Shown here: positions 48,020-58,685 of the stretch, in pieces
How the letters are laid out: every line of letters begins with the position of its first letter
Numbering within the stretch: position 1 is the stretch's first letter
Source: Callorhinus ursinus
Taxonomy: Eukaryota > Chordata > Mammalia > Carnivora > Otariidae
Length of the DNA: 64,000 nt
NCBI RefSeq assembly: GCF_003265705.1
Contig: NW_020312788.1
Span: 2,672,405 to 2,736,404 of the forward strand
Direction of reading: 5' to 3'
Program-made: the position numbers and the translations under genes
The notes under the pieces: generated by a model
Told to the model about the DNA's origin: nothing
The model's database searches: none
What the model saw: only the letters and a program-made list of their open reading frames with translations

Positions 48020-48830
48020 TAGTTGTGGTAAAATAAATACACATAACCTAAAATTTACCACCTTAACCATTTTTAAGTGTAGTTTGCGTTAAGTACATTC
48101 ACGTGGAGCAACCATCACCACCAATCTAATCCATCTCCAGAACTCTTTTCATCTTACAAAAATGAAACTCTATACCCATGAGACAGTAACTTAGGATTGC
48201 TGCCTCTCTTCAGCCCCTGGCAACCATGCCACTTTCTGTCTCTATGAATCTGACTATCCCAGGTACCTCCTATGAGTGTGATCATACAATGTTTGTCGTT
48301 TCGTGACTGGCTTCCTCAACTGAGCATAACGTCCTCAAGGTTCATCCATGTTTTAGCATGCGCCAGAATTCCTCCCTTTTTAAAGCTGAATGATATTGGA
48401 CTGAATGTACATACCACGTTTTGTTTATCTATTCATCTGTCGATGGACACCAGGGTTGCTTCCACTTTTTGGCTATTGTGAATAACGTTGCTAAGAACAT
48501 AAGTGTGCAAATATCTCTTTGAGACTCTGCTTTCAATTCTTTCGGGTATATACCAGAAGTGGAATTGCTGATCATATGATAATTCTATTTTTAATTTTTG
48601 GAAGATATTCCTTATTCTTTTCTACAGTGGCTGCACACTTTATATTCCCACTACCAATGCACAGGGTTCCAATTTCTCCACATCCTCACCATCACTCATT
48701 TGTTTCTGCCTGCCTTCCTCTTTCTTTCTTTTCCTTCTTTCTCTTCTTTCTGTCAATAGCGGCCATCCAAATGAGTGTGAGGTGGTACCTCACTACAGTT
48801 TTCATTTGTATTTCCCTAATTATTAGTGTC
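48020..48830 (-). mobile_element. Old L1 3' region (antisense)
   Basis: AAAATAAATACACATAACCT, CAAGGTTCATCCATGTTTTA, TGTTTATCTATTCATCTGTC, GGCTATTGTGAATAACGTTG and CCAGAAGTGGAATTGCTGAT. Same L1 region and orientation as 5911-7165, but longer and uninterrupted. Confidence 0.9.
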
Positions 48831-48921
48831 TAATAAGTCACTTTTAACCAAACATTCAGAGAAACAATACAAGAGTTTAGGCTCTATCTCAGTTTGCCTT
48901 CATAAAAACCCATTCACTCTT

Positions 48922-49223
48922 TTTTTTTTTAATTTTATTATGTTATGTTAATCAGCATACATTACATCATTAGTTTTGGATGTAGTGTTCCATGATTCAT
49001 TGTTTGTGCATAACAGCCAGTGCTCCACGCAGAACGTGCCCTCTTTAATACCCATCACCAGGCTAGCCCATCCCCCCACCTTCTCCCCTCTAGAACCCTC
49101 AGTTTGTTTCTCAGAGTCCATAGTCTCTCATGGTTCATCTCCCCCTCCGATATCCACCCCCCCTTCATTTTTCCCTTCCTGCTATCTTCTTCTTTTTTTT
49201 AACATATAATGTATTATTTGCTT
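48922..49223 (-). mobile_element. Carnivore L1 3' end, young insertion
   Basis: Poly(T) start, then TACATTACATCATTAGTTTT, GTTCCATGATTCATTGTTTG, AATACCCATCACCAGGCTAG and AGTCTCTCATGGTTCATCTC. The 17-bp duplication AAAACCCATTCAYTCTT is at 48905-48921 and 49224-49240, one mismatch. Confidence 0.94.
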
Positions 49224-49669
49224 AAAACCCATTCATTCTTAATCCCTCAAACTTCCTCCCAGCCCTTTCTGCCTCATCCTCCATAATAAAGTCAGGATAT
49301 TATACTATTTCATCCTCTCGCCTGCATCCCTTCCACTGTGCAGAACGTGAGAAGCTTTCTGCCTGATGATGATGACTCAGGTTGTGGGGGAGAGGCTGAA
49401 AGCAGAAAGAAACAAAAAGTGTAAACACAGGACCCAAGAAACACAAAAACAAGACCATTCTGCATTTAAAAAAAAATTCAAAGGCTACCACTTTCCTACC
49501 AAAAAAGTTGGAAGGCTCATCCCAATAGGAAATCATACATGAATTCACAGAAAGCGAAATACAAATGATTAGTAAATATCTGAAATAAGTTCATCATTAA
49601 TAACAAAACATACAACAGTAACTTTTTTCAACTTGTAAAGCAAAAATATCTTCAAATGATAATAATTTG

Positions 49670-49927
49670 TATTCTGATAAGGAAGTACAAATGGATATAA
49701 TCTTTCTGGACACTAATTTGGCAATTTGTGTCTATTAAGAACACTAAAATATTTACCATTTGAGGCTCAGAAATGCCTCTTCTAGGAAACATTCCTTAGG
49801 AAGTCATCAGGAGTTAAGAGATTTATATACACAAACTGGAAACAGCCTAAACGTCCAACAACAATATGGAGACTGGTTAAAGGAATTATGGTAGATCTAC
49901 ATCATCTCATGATATTTGCTTTAAAAC
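49670..49927 (+). mobile_element. Old L1 fragment
   Basis: CACTAATTTGGCAATTTGTG, AATGCCTCTTCTAGGAAACA, ACTGGAAACAGCCTAAACGT and GGAGACTGGTTAAAGGAATT. Confidence 0.65.
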
Positions 49928-49936
49928 AGATCACCA

Positions 49937-50172
49937 GGGGCGCCTGGGTGGCTCAGTCAGTTAAGCATCTGCCTTCAGCTCAGATCATGATCCCGGAGTT
50001 CTGGAATTGAGTCCCGGGATGGAGACCCGCATGGGCTCCCTTGCTGAGCGGGGAGCTTGCTTCTCCCTCTCCCTGTGCTCCTACCCAACTCGTGCTCTCT
50101 CTCTCTCTCTCTCACTCTCTCTCAAATAAATAAAAATCTTAAAAAAAAATAAAAATTAAAATAAAATAAAAT
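49937..50172 (+). mobile_element. SINEC
   Basis: GGCGCCTGGGTGGCTCAGTC, an extra GTCCCGGGATGGAGACC segment in the centre, (CT)n and a long A/T tail. The duplication AGATCACCA is at 49928-49936 and 50173-50181. Confidence 0.94.
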
Positions 50173-50199
50173 AGATCACCAAAATTACTAGGAGATCAA

Positions 50200-50405
50200 G
50201 AAACCTGTTTCCAAATGCCTACCTTGCTATTTTAAGCCCTGTGAAGCTAGGTACAACTCCTAAATTCTCAATCCTTAGTGTCATCTGTAAAATATTGGGA
50301 AAATTAATGTCTTACCTCACAGGGCTTGGAGAGATTTAAATGAAGTCAATGATGTAAAGTGACAAACTCATATTAGGAAACATATTAGTTGCTATTATTA
50401 CTTTC
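50200..50405 (-). mobile_element. MIR SINE
   Basis: GTGTCATCTGTAAAATATTG, TTACCTCACAGGGCTTGGAG and AGTTGCTATTATTACTTTC. Confidence 0.7.
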
Positions 50406-51805
50406 AAAATTAAAATTAAAAAGTTATTCATTAAAAACTGCAGTTATTCACAATTGTCAAACAGGGAAGAAAATGGTGAGCACCAAGTCCTAGGCTTCAG
50501 CCTGTGTACCTGGCGCTCAATTGTCCAGAGCAGTACTAATGAGCCGCCCCAAAAAGACTTTGTGAGAATCACCATTTTGTGTTCAATCAAACCAAAGCAT
50601 AGGTGTATGAAGTCAATGAAGATCATGAGAGCAAGTAAGAGTGACAACAAGAGTTTGTAAAATCGGGTTGTTGTTGTTTTTTAAGGGGGGAATGGCAAAA
50701 ACCAAAGGATAAAATCTTAGTTAGGAATAAGGGTTCTCAGGGCATCGCTAGTATAGAAGGATCCTTGTGCTACAAGAAGCAATTTTGCTTATTTTTATAA
50801 AAAAAAAATTCCCTAGAAACATTAAGTGACACAACTAGTTACTGGCAAACAAAATCTGGAACCCCAATATCCTGACTCAAAAGTGTCTAAGAAATGAGCT
50901 GATCAAATGAAGATGGGAGGGAGGAAAAAAAAACCCATAAAATTTTGAGAGTCATGACTTTGTAAGAAATAGATGACCAAAGGCTTTAGAAAATCTAATT
51001 TGGTCTGGTGGTAGAAGAAGGAATTTAAGCACATGTAATGAACATTTAGAATCTTCTATGTGCCAAATGGGCCCAGATCTCAAGCTCACCAACAAAGTGT
51101 GAACAGCTACGTGAAACAAGTGAAGAGAGCCTGAGGACAGTGCAGTGATCTTTTATAAGCCACGGGACAGGTTTGCTGATAGAAGAAATTCACCTTAAAC
51201 CCCATTTCCTTTCCATTGACACCTACCTTTCTCCATCACTGAAGAGAAACCACTTACAAACTAGAATCCAACCAAAAAAATCTAACCCCATCCATGAAAA
51301 ATTCAGGTATTTTCAAAAGTCGTAAGTGAACTCAAAGTGCTAGTGTCATTAATCCCTGATGACATGAGATCATTTGTGATAAAGTTACCTCACCTGCCCC
51401 CCACCATTCTAAGGCACTATCCATTAAGAGTAACGTGATGCCTTTTATCCATAAATCAATCTACTACAAATAGCTAAACTATCGCACCCTGTAAATGCCA
51501 AACCATTTATTTTGCAAGATGAGAAAGGTATACTAAAGCTCTGAAAAGAATACCAGCCCTTTGATTTTAGGTTGTTTTCCAACAAAGCATCTATTGTAAT
51601 CCAATTTTCCTTTCCCAGTCAGAAACTGTAGGAGTAACCTATTGGGTCTGACCCCAACTCTTGCTTCTAACACCAGTCTGGCAAAGCAGCTATCCACAGT
51701 TTTAACCTGAATCACACCATATTGAAAGTGAAATAGGTACATTTATAGAGGTAAATATTCAAGACTGATTGCATGACAAAAACTGTAATCATATGCAAAT
51801 TGCCA
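50406..51805. other. Unique intronic sequence
   Basis: 1.4 kb, AT-rich; nothing assignable. Confidence 0.4.
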
Positions 51806-51811
51806 TCAAGT

Positions 51812-52192
51812 ACTCTGTCTTGGTCCATTCAGACTGTTACGACAAAATATTATGGTCTATGTGGCTTAAAAACAACAGAAATTTATTTGTCGTAGTTCTG
51901 GAGACTGTGAAGTCCAAGATCAAGGCGCAAGCTGATGTGGTGTCCGGTGAGAATAACCTTCCAGGTTCACAGACAGCCACGTTTTTATTGTGCCCTCACG
52001 TGGCTGGAGGAAGAGGCAGGGAGCTCTCTGAGGCCTTTTTCACAAGGGCACTAATCCTAATCACAAAGGCTCCATCCTCCTGGCCTAATTACCCCCCTCC
52101 CCCAAAGTCCCCACCTCCTAAGAGCAACACCTTGGTGTTTAGGATTGCAGCCTATGAATTTTGAGGGGGCAGAAACATTCAGTCAGTCGCAA
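51812..52192 (-). mobile_element. MLT1-type MaLR solo LTR (antisense)
   Basis: AACAACAGAAATTTATTTGT, TTCTGGAGACTGTGAAGTCC, CAAGGGCACTAATCCTAATC and CAGCCTATGAATTTTGAGGG are antisense MLT1A-like blocks in the right order. Confidence 0.85.
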
Positions 52193-52955
52193 ATTCTTTC
52201 AAAATATATTGGATGACATCAGTCTCTTCATTACAAGGTACGTTACAGGAATATCCTTCAGAAATCAAACTCACTTGACACTGCTTTCTCGTGGCAGACA
52301 TTCACTCATACCTCTTCTCCCCCCTCTAACCATCAGGAATATGTTCTCATTCATTTTCCCTCCCTTCCTTCCCCTCCCCCAAGGCTGCTATCAAGGCAAA
52401 GATACTAAGTAAATCGATAAGAAAAAGCCCACTGGACAGACATTCCCTCGGACACTACTGAGACACTACTGTTGAAGGTCTGAGGGCAGCAGGTCATTTG
52501 ACTGAATGAGCAAGCAAAACTGGTGTCAGCCTCCTGAAAAACGACACTTCTCACATAGCTTGGCACTTTGAGAGCCAACCTGACAGTAATGAGTTTCTCA
52601 TTTCATAACCAGTCATCACAAGAGGGGCCAGGTTGATTCTAGGGTCCACCTGTCTGAGGAAAGAGAGCAACTGCTTTCTCTGTAGAATCATCTTTGTTGA
52701 TTATTCCGAAATATTGTAGCTTTTTGGAGCACAACTGATAATAGTCCAAATGATTCTTCTGATTCAAATCATAGTTGAAAAATACAAGAAACAAAACCAC
52801 TGGCTAAAATACTTGTATGAAAAAAATCTCTTTATTCTTAGATGACTTATTTCTACCTGCAAAAAATGACATTTAGCCTGCTCAAAGTTTCGTGAGATAA
52901 TAATCAGCAAGCTTGAAATATATAGACTACCTATAGGAAATGGATGAGGGGGGAC
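52193..52955. other. Unique intronic sequence
   Basis: GACACTACT is repeated in tandem near 52451-52470. No gene. Confidence 0.4.
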
Positions 52956-52959
52956 GAAA

Positions 52960-53105
52960 GCAATCTTAGATTACAAACGCCATCTGCTTCAATGGATAGA
53001 TGAGAAAATAAGGCAGAGAGAAATTAGGCAGCTGCCCCAGTTTGAGGTAAGTTTGACTAGAATTTGAATGTTCTGACTCCTAATCGATACTTCCTGCATC
53101 TCTCT
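52960..53105 (+). mobile_element. MIR SINE
   Basis: ATGGATAGATGAGAAAATAA, then AGCTGCCCCAGTTTGAGGTA and AGAATTTGAATGTTCTGACT. Confidence 0.65.
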
Positions 53106-53230
53106 CCTAAACCCACATGGAAGAAAATGTATTAACATTACCTGTTACAACAATAACTCAAGGAATTTTTATTCCCAAAAAGAAATTCAGAACTTTAATC
53201 CCACATTTATGAATACTATAGCAACACATT

Positions 53231-53419
53231 TTTTAAAAGATTTTATTTGAGAGAGACAAAGCATAGGAGCAGGGGGGAGGGGCAAAGGGAGAGGGAGAAG
53301 CAGACTCCCTGCTGAGCACAGATGGAGCGCGACTCAGGGCTTAAATCCCAGGACCCTGAGATCATGACCTGAGATGAAGTCAGATGCTTAACCCACTGAG
53401 CCACCCAGGCACCCCTACA
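53231..53419 (-). mobile_element. SINEC
   Basis: AAAAGATTTTATTTGAGAGA, AAATCCCAGGACCCTGAGAT and CCACTGAGCCACCCAGGCAC. Flanked by GCAAYACATT at 53221-53230 and 53420-53429. Confidence 0.93.
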
Positions 53420-53550
53420 GCAATACATTCTAAAAAGTGAATTTGGGAAAAGCCATTTATTATAATTCCATAGAATGGCTTATTAAGCCTTAAGTATTAA
53501 ATAAAAATAATCAAATAGATGATAATGCTACATTATTAAATAATATTTTG

Positions 53551-53666
53551 ATTACAATGAGCACTGAGTAATGCATAGAATTGCTGAATCACTATATTGT
53601 ACACCTGAAACTAATATAACACTATGTTAACTATAGTGAAATTGAAATTCTTTAAAAATGTAAAAT
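53551..53666 (+). mobile_element. Very short L1 3'-end insertion
   Basis: GAGCACTGAGTAATGCATAG, TGTACACCTGAAACTAATAT and CTATGTTAACTATAGTGAAA. Perfect 13-bp duplication AAATAATATTTTG at 53538-53550 and 53667-53679. Confidence 0.92.
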
Positions 53667-53679
53667 AAATAATATTTTG

Positions 53680-54095
53680 TTCCTTGTCATCAAGCTAACT
53701 ACATAATGGGATACTCTAAAATTTTCATTCTAGGAGAAATTATGAAGTTTTGTTTTGTTTTGAACAAGAGATATTTTACTTTGTCAATCACGTAATATCT
53801 ATAGTGGCCCTTCCTGTTCTACCCAGAGTTAAGTACAGTGTAAAGGCTATGCTAAAAACCACCAAGCTTAGGGCTATTCAGAGACTCAGCCAAAAATCAC
53901 TGAATTTAGGCTGCTCCATTTTTAACCAACCATGCTGGGCATCCATATTGTTGCCCATATGGTATATAACACAGCATCATTCTGGCCACCAGTGCCTCCA
54001 CTGTCAACACCCCACCAGTGGAGTGCAAACAAAAAATAAGCCTATTCAACCGAGCAGAGCTCAATCCAGTCCATTCTTTAGCGTTTCTCTTTAAA
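53680..54095. other. Unique intronic sequence
   Basis: A 114-codon frame at 53750-54094 has no recognisable domain. Nothing assignable. Confidence 0.4.
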
Positions 54096-54107
54096 AGAGA
54101 AAAACGT

Positions 54108-54306
54108 GGGCGCCTGGGTGGCTCAGTTGGTTGGGCGATTGCCTTCGGCTCAGGTCATGATCCTGGAGTCCCAGGATCCAGTCCCGCATCGGGATCCCTG
54201 CTGGGCGGGGAGTCTGCTTCTCCCTCTGACCCTCTTCCCTCTCGTGCTCTCTGTCTCTCATTCTCTCTCTCTCAAATAAATAAATAAAATCTTTAAAAAA
54301 AAAGAG
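54108..54306 (+). mobile_element. SINEC
   Basis: GGGCGCCTGGGTGGCTCAGT head, AAATAAATAAATAAAATCTT tail, duplication AGAGAAAAACGT at 54096-54107 and 54307-54318. Confidence 0.95.
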
Positions 54307-54493
54307 AGAGAAAAACGTAAGACTAAGGAGAAGGTATTCAAATTCACAATTTGGGCCTCAACAAGGGCATTACAGAACCCATTTAACAGAAATAAAGATC
54401 TTGGATAACAAGATATTTCATAGATATGTTCTCAACTTTGAAATAAGTGACAGCAGAAGCATAAAAAGGATAGAACCCTCGAAAATAAAAAAA

Positions 54494-54605
54494 ATAATTT
54501 TTTAAGTATTTATTTAAGTAATCTCTACACCCAAAGTGGGGCTCAAACTCACGACCCCAAGATCAAGAGTTGCATGCTCCTCCAACTGAACCAGCCAGGC
54601 ACCCC
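54494..54605 (-). mobile_element. SINEC (short form)
   Basis: TTAAGTAATCTCTACACCCA, GGGGCTCAAACTCACGACCC and AACCAGCCAGGCACCCC. Confidence 0.92.
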
Positions 54606-56549
54606 AAAAATGAAACACAAGTTTTAAAAAAAGGAACCGAATCTGGAGCGAATTATTTCTATTATAAAATCATTTCGTTTTACAAAGGGACTCATAAAAG
54701 GCTTAAGTCATGCTATACATTACAGAATACTGCAAAAAAGATTTAAGCACAACATGTTAGAAGGGTACTGAAAGTGAGTCGTATCAATGATAACAATATC
54801 AGCTGATTCAAGTTCAGGCCCTTGATGGATGCTGAGATGACGGCCACAGGCTGGATGCCAGAACGTGTTATTTAGGTGTGAGAAGAGGAGAAACATGCAG
54901 AACTTGTAATTCTGGATACAACTATACACCTGGATTTTCAGAGACTCGAGAGTCTGAATGGTTAAAGACAGAGTTGTCACTAGTATAAGAAGAAAAAAAA
55001 AAGTAGACACCCTTCCAAAAGTCAGTAGCATCGTGTGGTATATGGGCCATACTGGATTACTATGCTAAACATTAATCACAAACTTTCAGTTTCCATACAG
55101 GCCATTAAATTCACTTCTACTTGAATCAATGGCCTGAAAGAAACTGGAAAACTCTCTACCTAGCAATATGAGGACATTTGCTGTGACTGAGAGTTGAAAG
55201 CGGCTGACCCTTTTGTATAAACTCTAAGTCAAGTCATGGGATTGCGCAAAGGAAGAAAAAAAATGTTCAGGAAGAGGAATAACAAACTTCCAGTTTTCAA
55301 CTTAAATTACATCCGTTTTTAAGTTTTTTTATGGCAGAGAAAGTCTAAGTACAAAGCTAAATTTACTTTTTTTCAACCTAATGAATAGCTTGGAATCAGT
55401 TTTCTGCATATAGGTCATTAGCTGGCATGCTTTTGTTATCTAAAACAAGACTACACACCTCTTTCAAATGCATTTGCTGATTACAAGTGAGCCCAGGCAG
55501 AATTGATCAGATGTCCTAAGGCAACTGTGTGTGGAGCTCCTACTAAGGATCAACATGGAACAACCTGCTGTTCCTGAGAGGCTGTTTTTGGAGAGACTGC
55601 AAAGTTAGGTAAGAGCTCCTATTTTCTGTAAGTAAACGTTTGCTCTAGAAGCAACTCTAACCTGCAAACACACCCACTTTTTCACATTAAGTCTCAGCGC
55701 TAGATAGGATCAATGAGGCACCTGCGCTGGATTTCAATCATTTTAAAATAGGTCTTTAAATCTGTTCCTTTGTGCATTTCAATCTCTGCATGTGAACAGC
55801 TGACTTCGCTCAGAAGCATCAATATTGCCCGTTGAAAAATACAGCTTCCTTAAACAAAAGACACTTTTTGTTCCCACGAAGCTTTTTCTGTTGCCATTTC
55901 CAGAAACAAATGACACAAAAGGCAAATTCTGCCATCCTCAATAGCGGTTTTAGACAAACAGAAACAGCAAACAAAATAACAGCAAAAGCTTAAGAAACAA
56001 AACCAGGGGTGAGTTGGGGGCAGGGGAAGAGGTGGAGTGAACGTGAGAAATAGAGTCTAAACTCTGTGATCTAAGAAATTCAGCCTTTACTGATGAATGG
56101 GGGGCTGGGAGAGAAGAGGAAGGAGAGGCGAGGTTTTCAGTTAAGGAAAAGAATTACGTGCTGCTGCCCTGCTTTTGTTTCAATAGCTCCTCGGGAGTGC
56201 ACAGCACGCAAAATCGAGTTTTGTGACTAAGACCGATTCAATAAGAGTAACACAAGTTTGTTCATGACACAATGGAGCTACTAACCAAATCCGGAAATTA
56301 AACAAACAATAATTAACAGTTCTTTAAAATGTTTTAAGTGTCTCTGGTACAAAAGTTTATGGTTATTCATAGGAAGCATCTATCTATTTAATATCACCAT
56401 GTTGCAGGCTGTGCACTCGTCCTGCCATATCCTCTTTTAAGAAAACCTCTAATGACCTGGAGTGCTGGAAGCCTAAAAACTATTGTCATCTATCTCCCCG
56501 GACCGTGAACCTGATACTCAGTGCCACTGATAGAAACTAAACAGCGGCC
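54606..56549. other. Unique, repeat-poor intron DNA next to the CpG island
   Basis: 1.9 kb with no recognised transposable element and no gene. Repeat-poor DNA beside a promoter is compatible with regulatory elements, but I see no specific motif cluster. Confidence 0.45.
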
Positions 56550-57076
56550 AGAAGCCGAGGAGTCCCTGGCGAATTCTTCTGACGCCGGGTCTCTACAAAT
56601 CCGCGTGCGGGAGTGAAAGGAATGGAAGTGTGCACCGTCCCTCCGCCCTACCCGCGGCGCGTCCGCAACGTTCCAGGCTGTCAGGTGGGTGGCGACAAGC
56701 CTCCGCGGGGAAGCCCTGCCCCGCAGCGCGGCAGCCCGCAGGGCGGACAGGAGCAGCCCCGCGGAGTGCGCCGCGTCCCGAGGCCGGCCGTCGCTCACCT
56801 TTGTTCGCCCGCGCTCGCGGCGGGGAGGGAGCCGGCCAAGGAGGAGAGCGGGGAGCGACCCCCACGCTCCGCGGCCCCTCCCAGGCGCCCCGGAGGAAAT
56901 CCGTAGGCTAGCCAGATCCTCCCAGGCTCCCCGAACGGCAGCCGGGCTGAGGGGTCAGCAACCCCTTCCCGAACACAAAGGTTGGGAGAAGCGAGCGCGA
57001 GCGTTGGGGACGCGGGTGCGTGCGCCACAGAGCACGCGAGTGTGCGTGTGCGCGCGAATGTGCGCGCGCGGGTTCG

Positions 57077-57102
57077 TGTGCGTGTGTGTGTGTGTGTGAG
57101 AG

Positions 57103-57141
<39 letters not shown>
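57077..57141. repeat. (TG)n/(CA)n microsatellite beside the exon 1 donor
   Basis: Imperfect TG/GT repeats on the plus strand are interrupted once by a GAGAGAG run near 57099-57105. They are CA repeats on the CERS6 strand, beginning 36 nt into intron 1. Slightly further left, a CGCG/TGTG-rich stretch (57020-57076) gives alternating purine-pyrimidine sequence with Z-DNA potential. Confidence 0.95.
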
Positions 57142-57143
<2 letters not shown>

Positions 57144-57170
57144 GGGGAGGGGAGGAGCGCTCCAGCCCTT

Positions 57171-57180
57171 CTTACCTCTC
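57171..57180 (-). other. CERS6: CERS6 exon 1 splice donor
   Basis: On the minus strand the junction reads GAGAG|GTAAG. The last exon base is 57176 and the intron begins with GT at 57175-57174. This is close to the consensus 5' splice site. The reading frame meets an in-frame TAA two bases into the intron, so splicing here is required for the protein. Confidence 0.92.
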
Positions 57181-57345
57181 GAAGATGAGCCGCACCATGA
57201 AGAGGCAGAAGGCCAGGGGAAAGGCGAGATAGAGGTCCTCAGCCTGCGGGAAGGTGGCTTCCTCCGTGTTCTTCAGGTCTGCCCAGGTGACATTGTGTGG
57301 GAGCCAAAACCTCTCGTTCCAGAACCAGGCTAAGATCCCTGCCAT
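57176..57345 (-). CDS. CERS6: CERS6 coding exon 1 (ceramide synthase 6, N-terminus)
   Basis: First coding exon of ceramide synthase 6, an ER membrane enzyme that N-acylates sphingoid bases, with C14/C16 acyl-CoA preference known for the family. The exon encodes 56 codons plus two bases of codon 57. The peptide starts [16 protein letters not shown], which I recognise as the CERS6 N-terminus. Asn-18 in NVT (18-20) matches the N-glycosylation site known for this paralogue. Residues 38-55 are hydrophobic and form the first membrane segment. The start is fixed by the first in-frame ATG, in a strong context (A at -3, G at +4). The frame stays open upstream but contains no other ATG. The exon ends GAG AG|GTAAG (phase 2), and codon 57 is completed as Arg if the next exon begins with a purine. 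The homeobox-like and TLC catalytic domains lie in later exons outside the window. CERS5 is the closest alternative, but the sequence fits CERS6. Confidence 0.95.
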
Positions 57346-57600
57346 CTTGCTTTGTCCACTCCAATCGTGGGCTCCCGCGGCCCGCCGAGCTTTCAGCCGC
57401 GCAGGGCGCCGGTGGATGCGCGCGCGGCTGGCCCGAGCCTGTGCCGCCGCCGTAGCCGCCTCCGCGACCGCTGCTCTCGAAGGCTCGCGGCGAGCCCCGG
57501 TTCTCTCCTCCCTCTGGCCGCGCTGGGGAAAGGAGCCGCCTCGCCCGTCACATGGCAGCCTGGGCCGCTCGTCCTGATTGGTTCGCCCACGCGTCAAGCA
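57346..57600 (-). promoter_or_regulatory. CERS6: CERS6 5' leader and proximal promoter with inverted CCAAT box
   Basis: The region immediately upstream of the CERS6 ATG is GC-rich. ATTGG at 57577-57581 reads CCAAT on the gene's strand (AACCAATCAGG), a good NF-Y-type box. NF-Y sites usually sit 60-100 bp upstream of a start, which would put transcription initiation near 57480-57520 and give a leader of about 140-175 nt. That placement is inference. An ATG-TGA pair at 57553-57548 lies between the CCAAT box and the coding start. Confidence 0.6.
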
Positions 57601-57900
57601 GGGAGGCACACGCGGCCAGCTCGCCCACGCCCGGAGGGTAGGGCGCAGCCGCTGCGCCCTAGGCGCAGGAGCCTGGCTCCCGGGAGTGCGGGCTGGTCCT
57701 GCGCTCCCCGCGCTCTAGCTCCGCGCGCAGGACAGCGACCTGGGCCAGGCCCCCCAAATCCGTCCTAGCCTCCGGGCTTGCTCGCACATGCTCAGAACGC
57801 CGATTCCTGCCCCCACTGGAGTTTCAGGGGTCTCAGTCCGCTTCCCGCGCGCCTACAGGCGGTGGGGAGGCAGGTAGGGGTCGGAGCGGATCTTCAGAAC

Positions 57901-58685
57901 CACCCCTGCTTTGAGAGAGAACAGCAAAAGAAGAAGTAGGGGGGCTCAAGGAGCAAAGGAGGAAGAAGTCGCAGAGAAAGAGCCATGCACTCCCGCGCTT
58001 GGAGAGGCAGGGTGAAAATCAGGAACTGGGGCAGGATGGTTTGGCAAGAGTCTGCCTCACCCGATCCCTGCCTTTTCCCCATCCCTGAACTTCAGGCCTC
58101 TTTTACTACAGCTCATCACCACACCAGTTCCCCCTAGGGAACAAAGCCCTCTATTTTAAGTTATGAGGTGGTAGGTGAAATTAGGCACTTAGGTGCTATT
58201 TGCAAATGATAGTGAGGAGGATGATAATGATAGCAACTCAACATTCTATAAAACTGCCACTCTAAAGGAACCTCTCAGAAATGCCACCAGACCACATTTC
58301 GGCTTCACATGGATCAGTAGAGAACCTCCACTCTGCTATTTGACAGGTTTATTATTTCTACTTTTTGAATCTGAAACCTTTAAGGTGTTGGGTCTATAAG
58401 GCCTAGCCCAGGCACCTTCACTCCCACAGTACATTTCCTCATAGATACAGTGAACCATGTGGGTCAGTCAGTTCAGTGGCCCATGCAGACCTGGTCTTAG
58501 GGGTATTTTGTTCATTTTTCTGCCTGGTTCATTTTTCTGACCTGGTAGGTTTTAGTGGACACTTCCAAGAGGCATATAAATAGGCCCTTAACACACACTT
58601 CTTTATTCTCCCTGCCCCACCAACCACCACCCTCTTTTCACCCCTTCCCTTTAAAGCAAAACTCTAAAGAATTGCCTGTATTTAT
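57901..58685. other. Upstream flank of CERS6, unique sequence
   Basis: Composition falls back to ordinary. No gene; a 68-codon frame (58193-58399) has no domain. Confidence 0.4.

Larger units (their letters stand above)
1..57175 (-). other. CERS6: CERS6 intron 1 (5' part, incomplete)
   Basis: This is all sequence downstream of the exon 1 donor on the minus strand. I found no second CERS6 exon: no frame carries the expected continuation of the protein after Arg-57, and there are no homeobox-like or TLC motifs. The content is transposon-derived or unique non-coding DNA. The first intron of this gene is known to be very long in mammals, which fits. Confidence 0.8.
56550..57900. promoter_or_regulatory. 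CERS6: CpG island covering the CERS6 promoter, exon 1 and start of intron 1
   Basis: The sequence changes abruptly from AT-rich DNA to dense G+C with many CpG dinucleotides, for example the CGCG-rich stretch 57000-57075 and 57361-57480. It returns to ordinary composition near 57.9 kb. Open frames of 90-145 codons overlap here on both strands, as expected from a lack of AT-rich stop codons, and only the exon 1 frame encodes a recognisable protein. A CpG island at a broadly expressed gene's first exon implies a TATA-less, dispersed promoter. No TATA box is visible at a plausible distance. Confidence 0.9.

Noticed and set aside
51769..52164. 131-codon plus-strand frame
   Set aside because: It lies almost entirely in an antisense MLT1 LTR; not a gene.
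56490..57768. Many frames of 65-138 codons on both strands in the CpG island
   Set aside because: GC-rich DNA lacks stop codons. The peptides are Arg/Ala/Pro-rich and mutually overlapping, and only the exon 1 frame matches a protein.
57574..57900. Divergent antisense transcript from the CERS6 island
   Set aside because: Bidirectional transcription is common at CpG islands and an antisense RNA is reported for human CERS6, but nothing in this sequence alone defines one.
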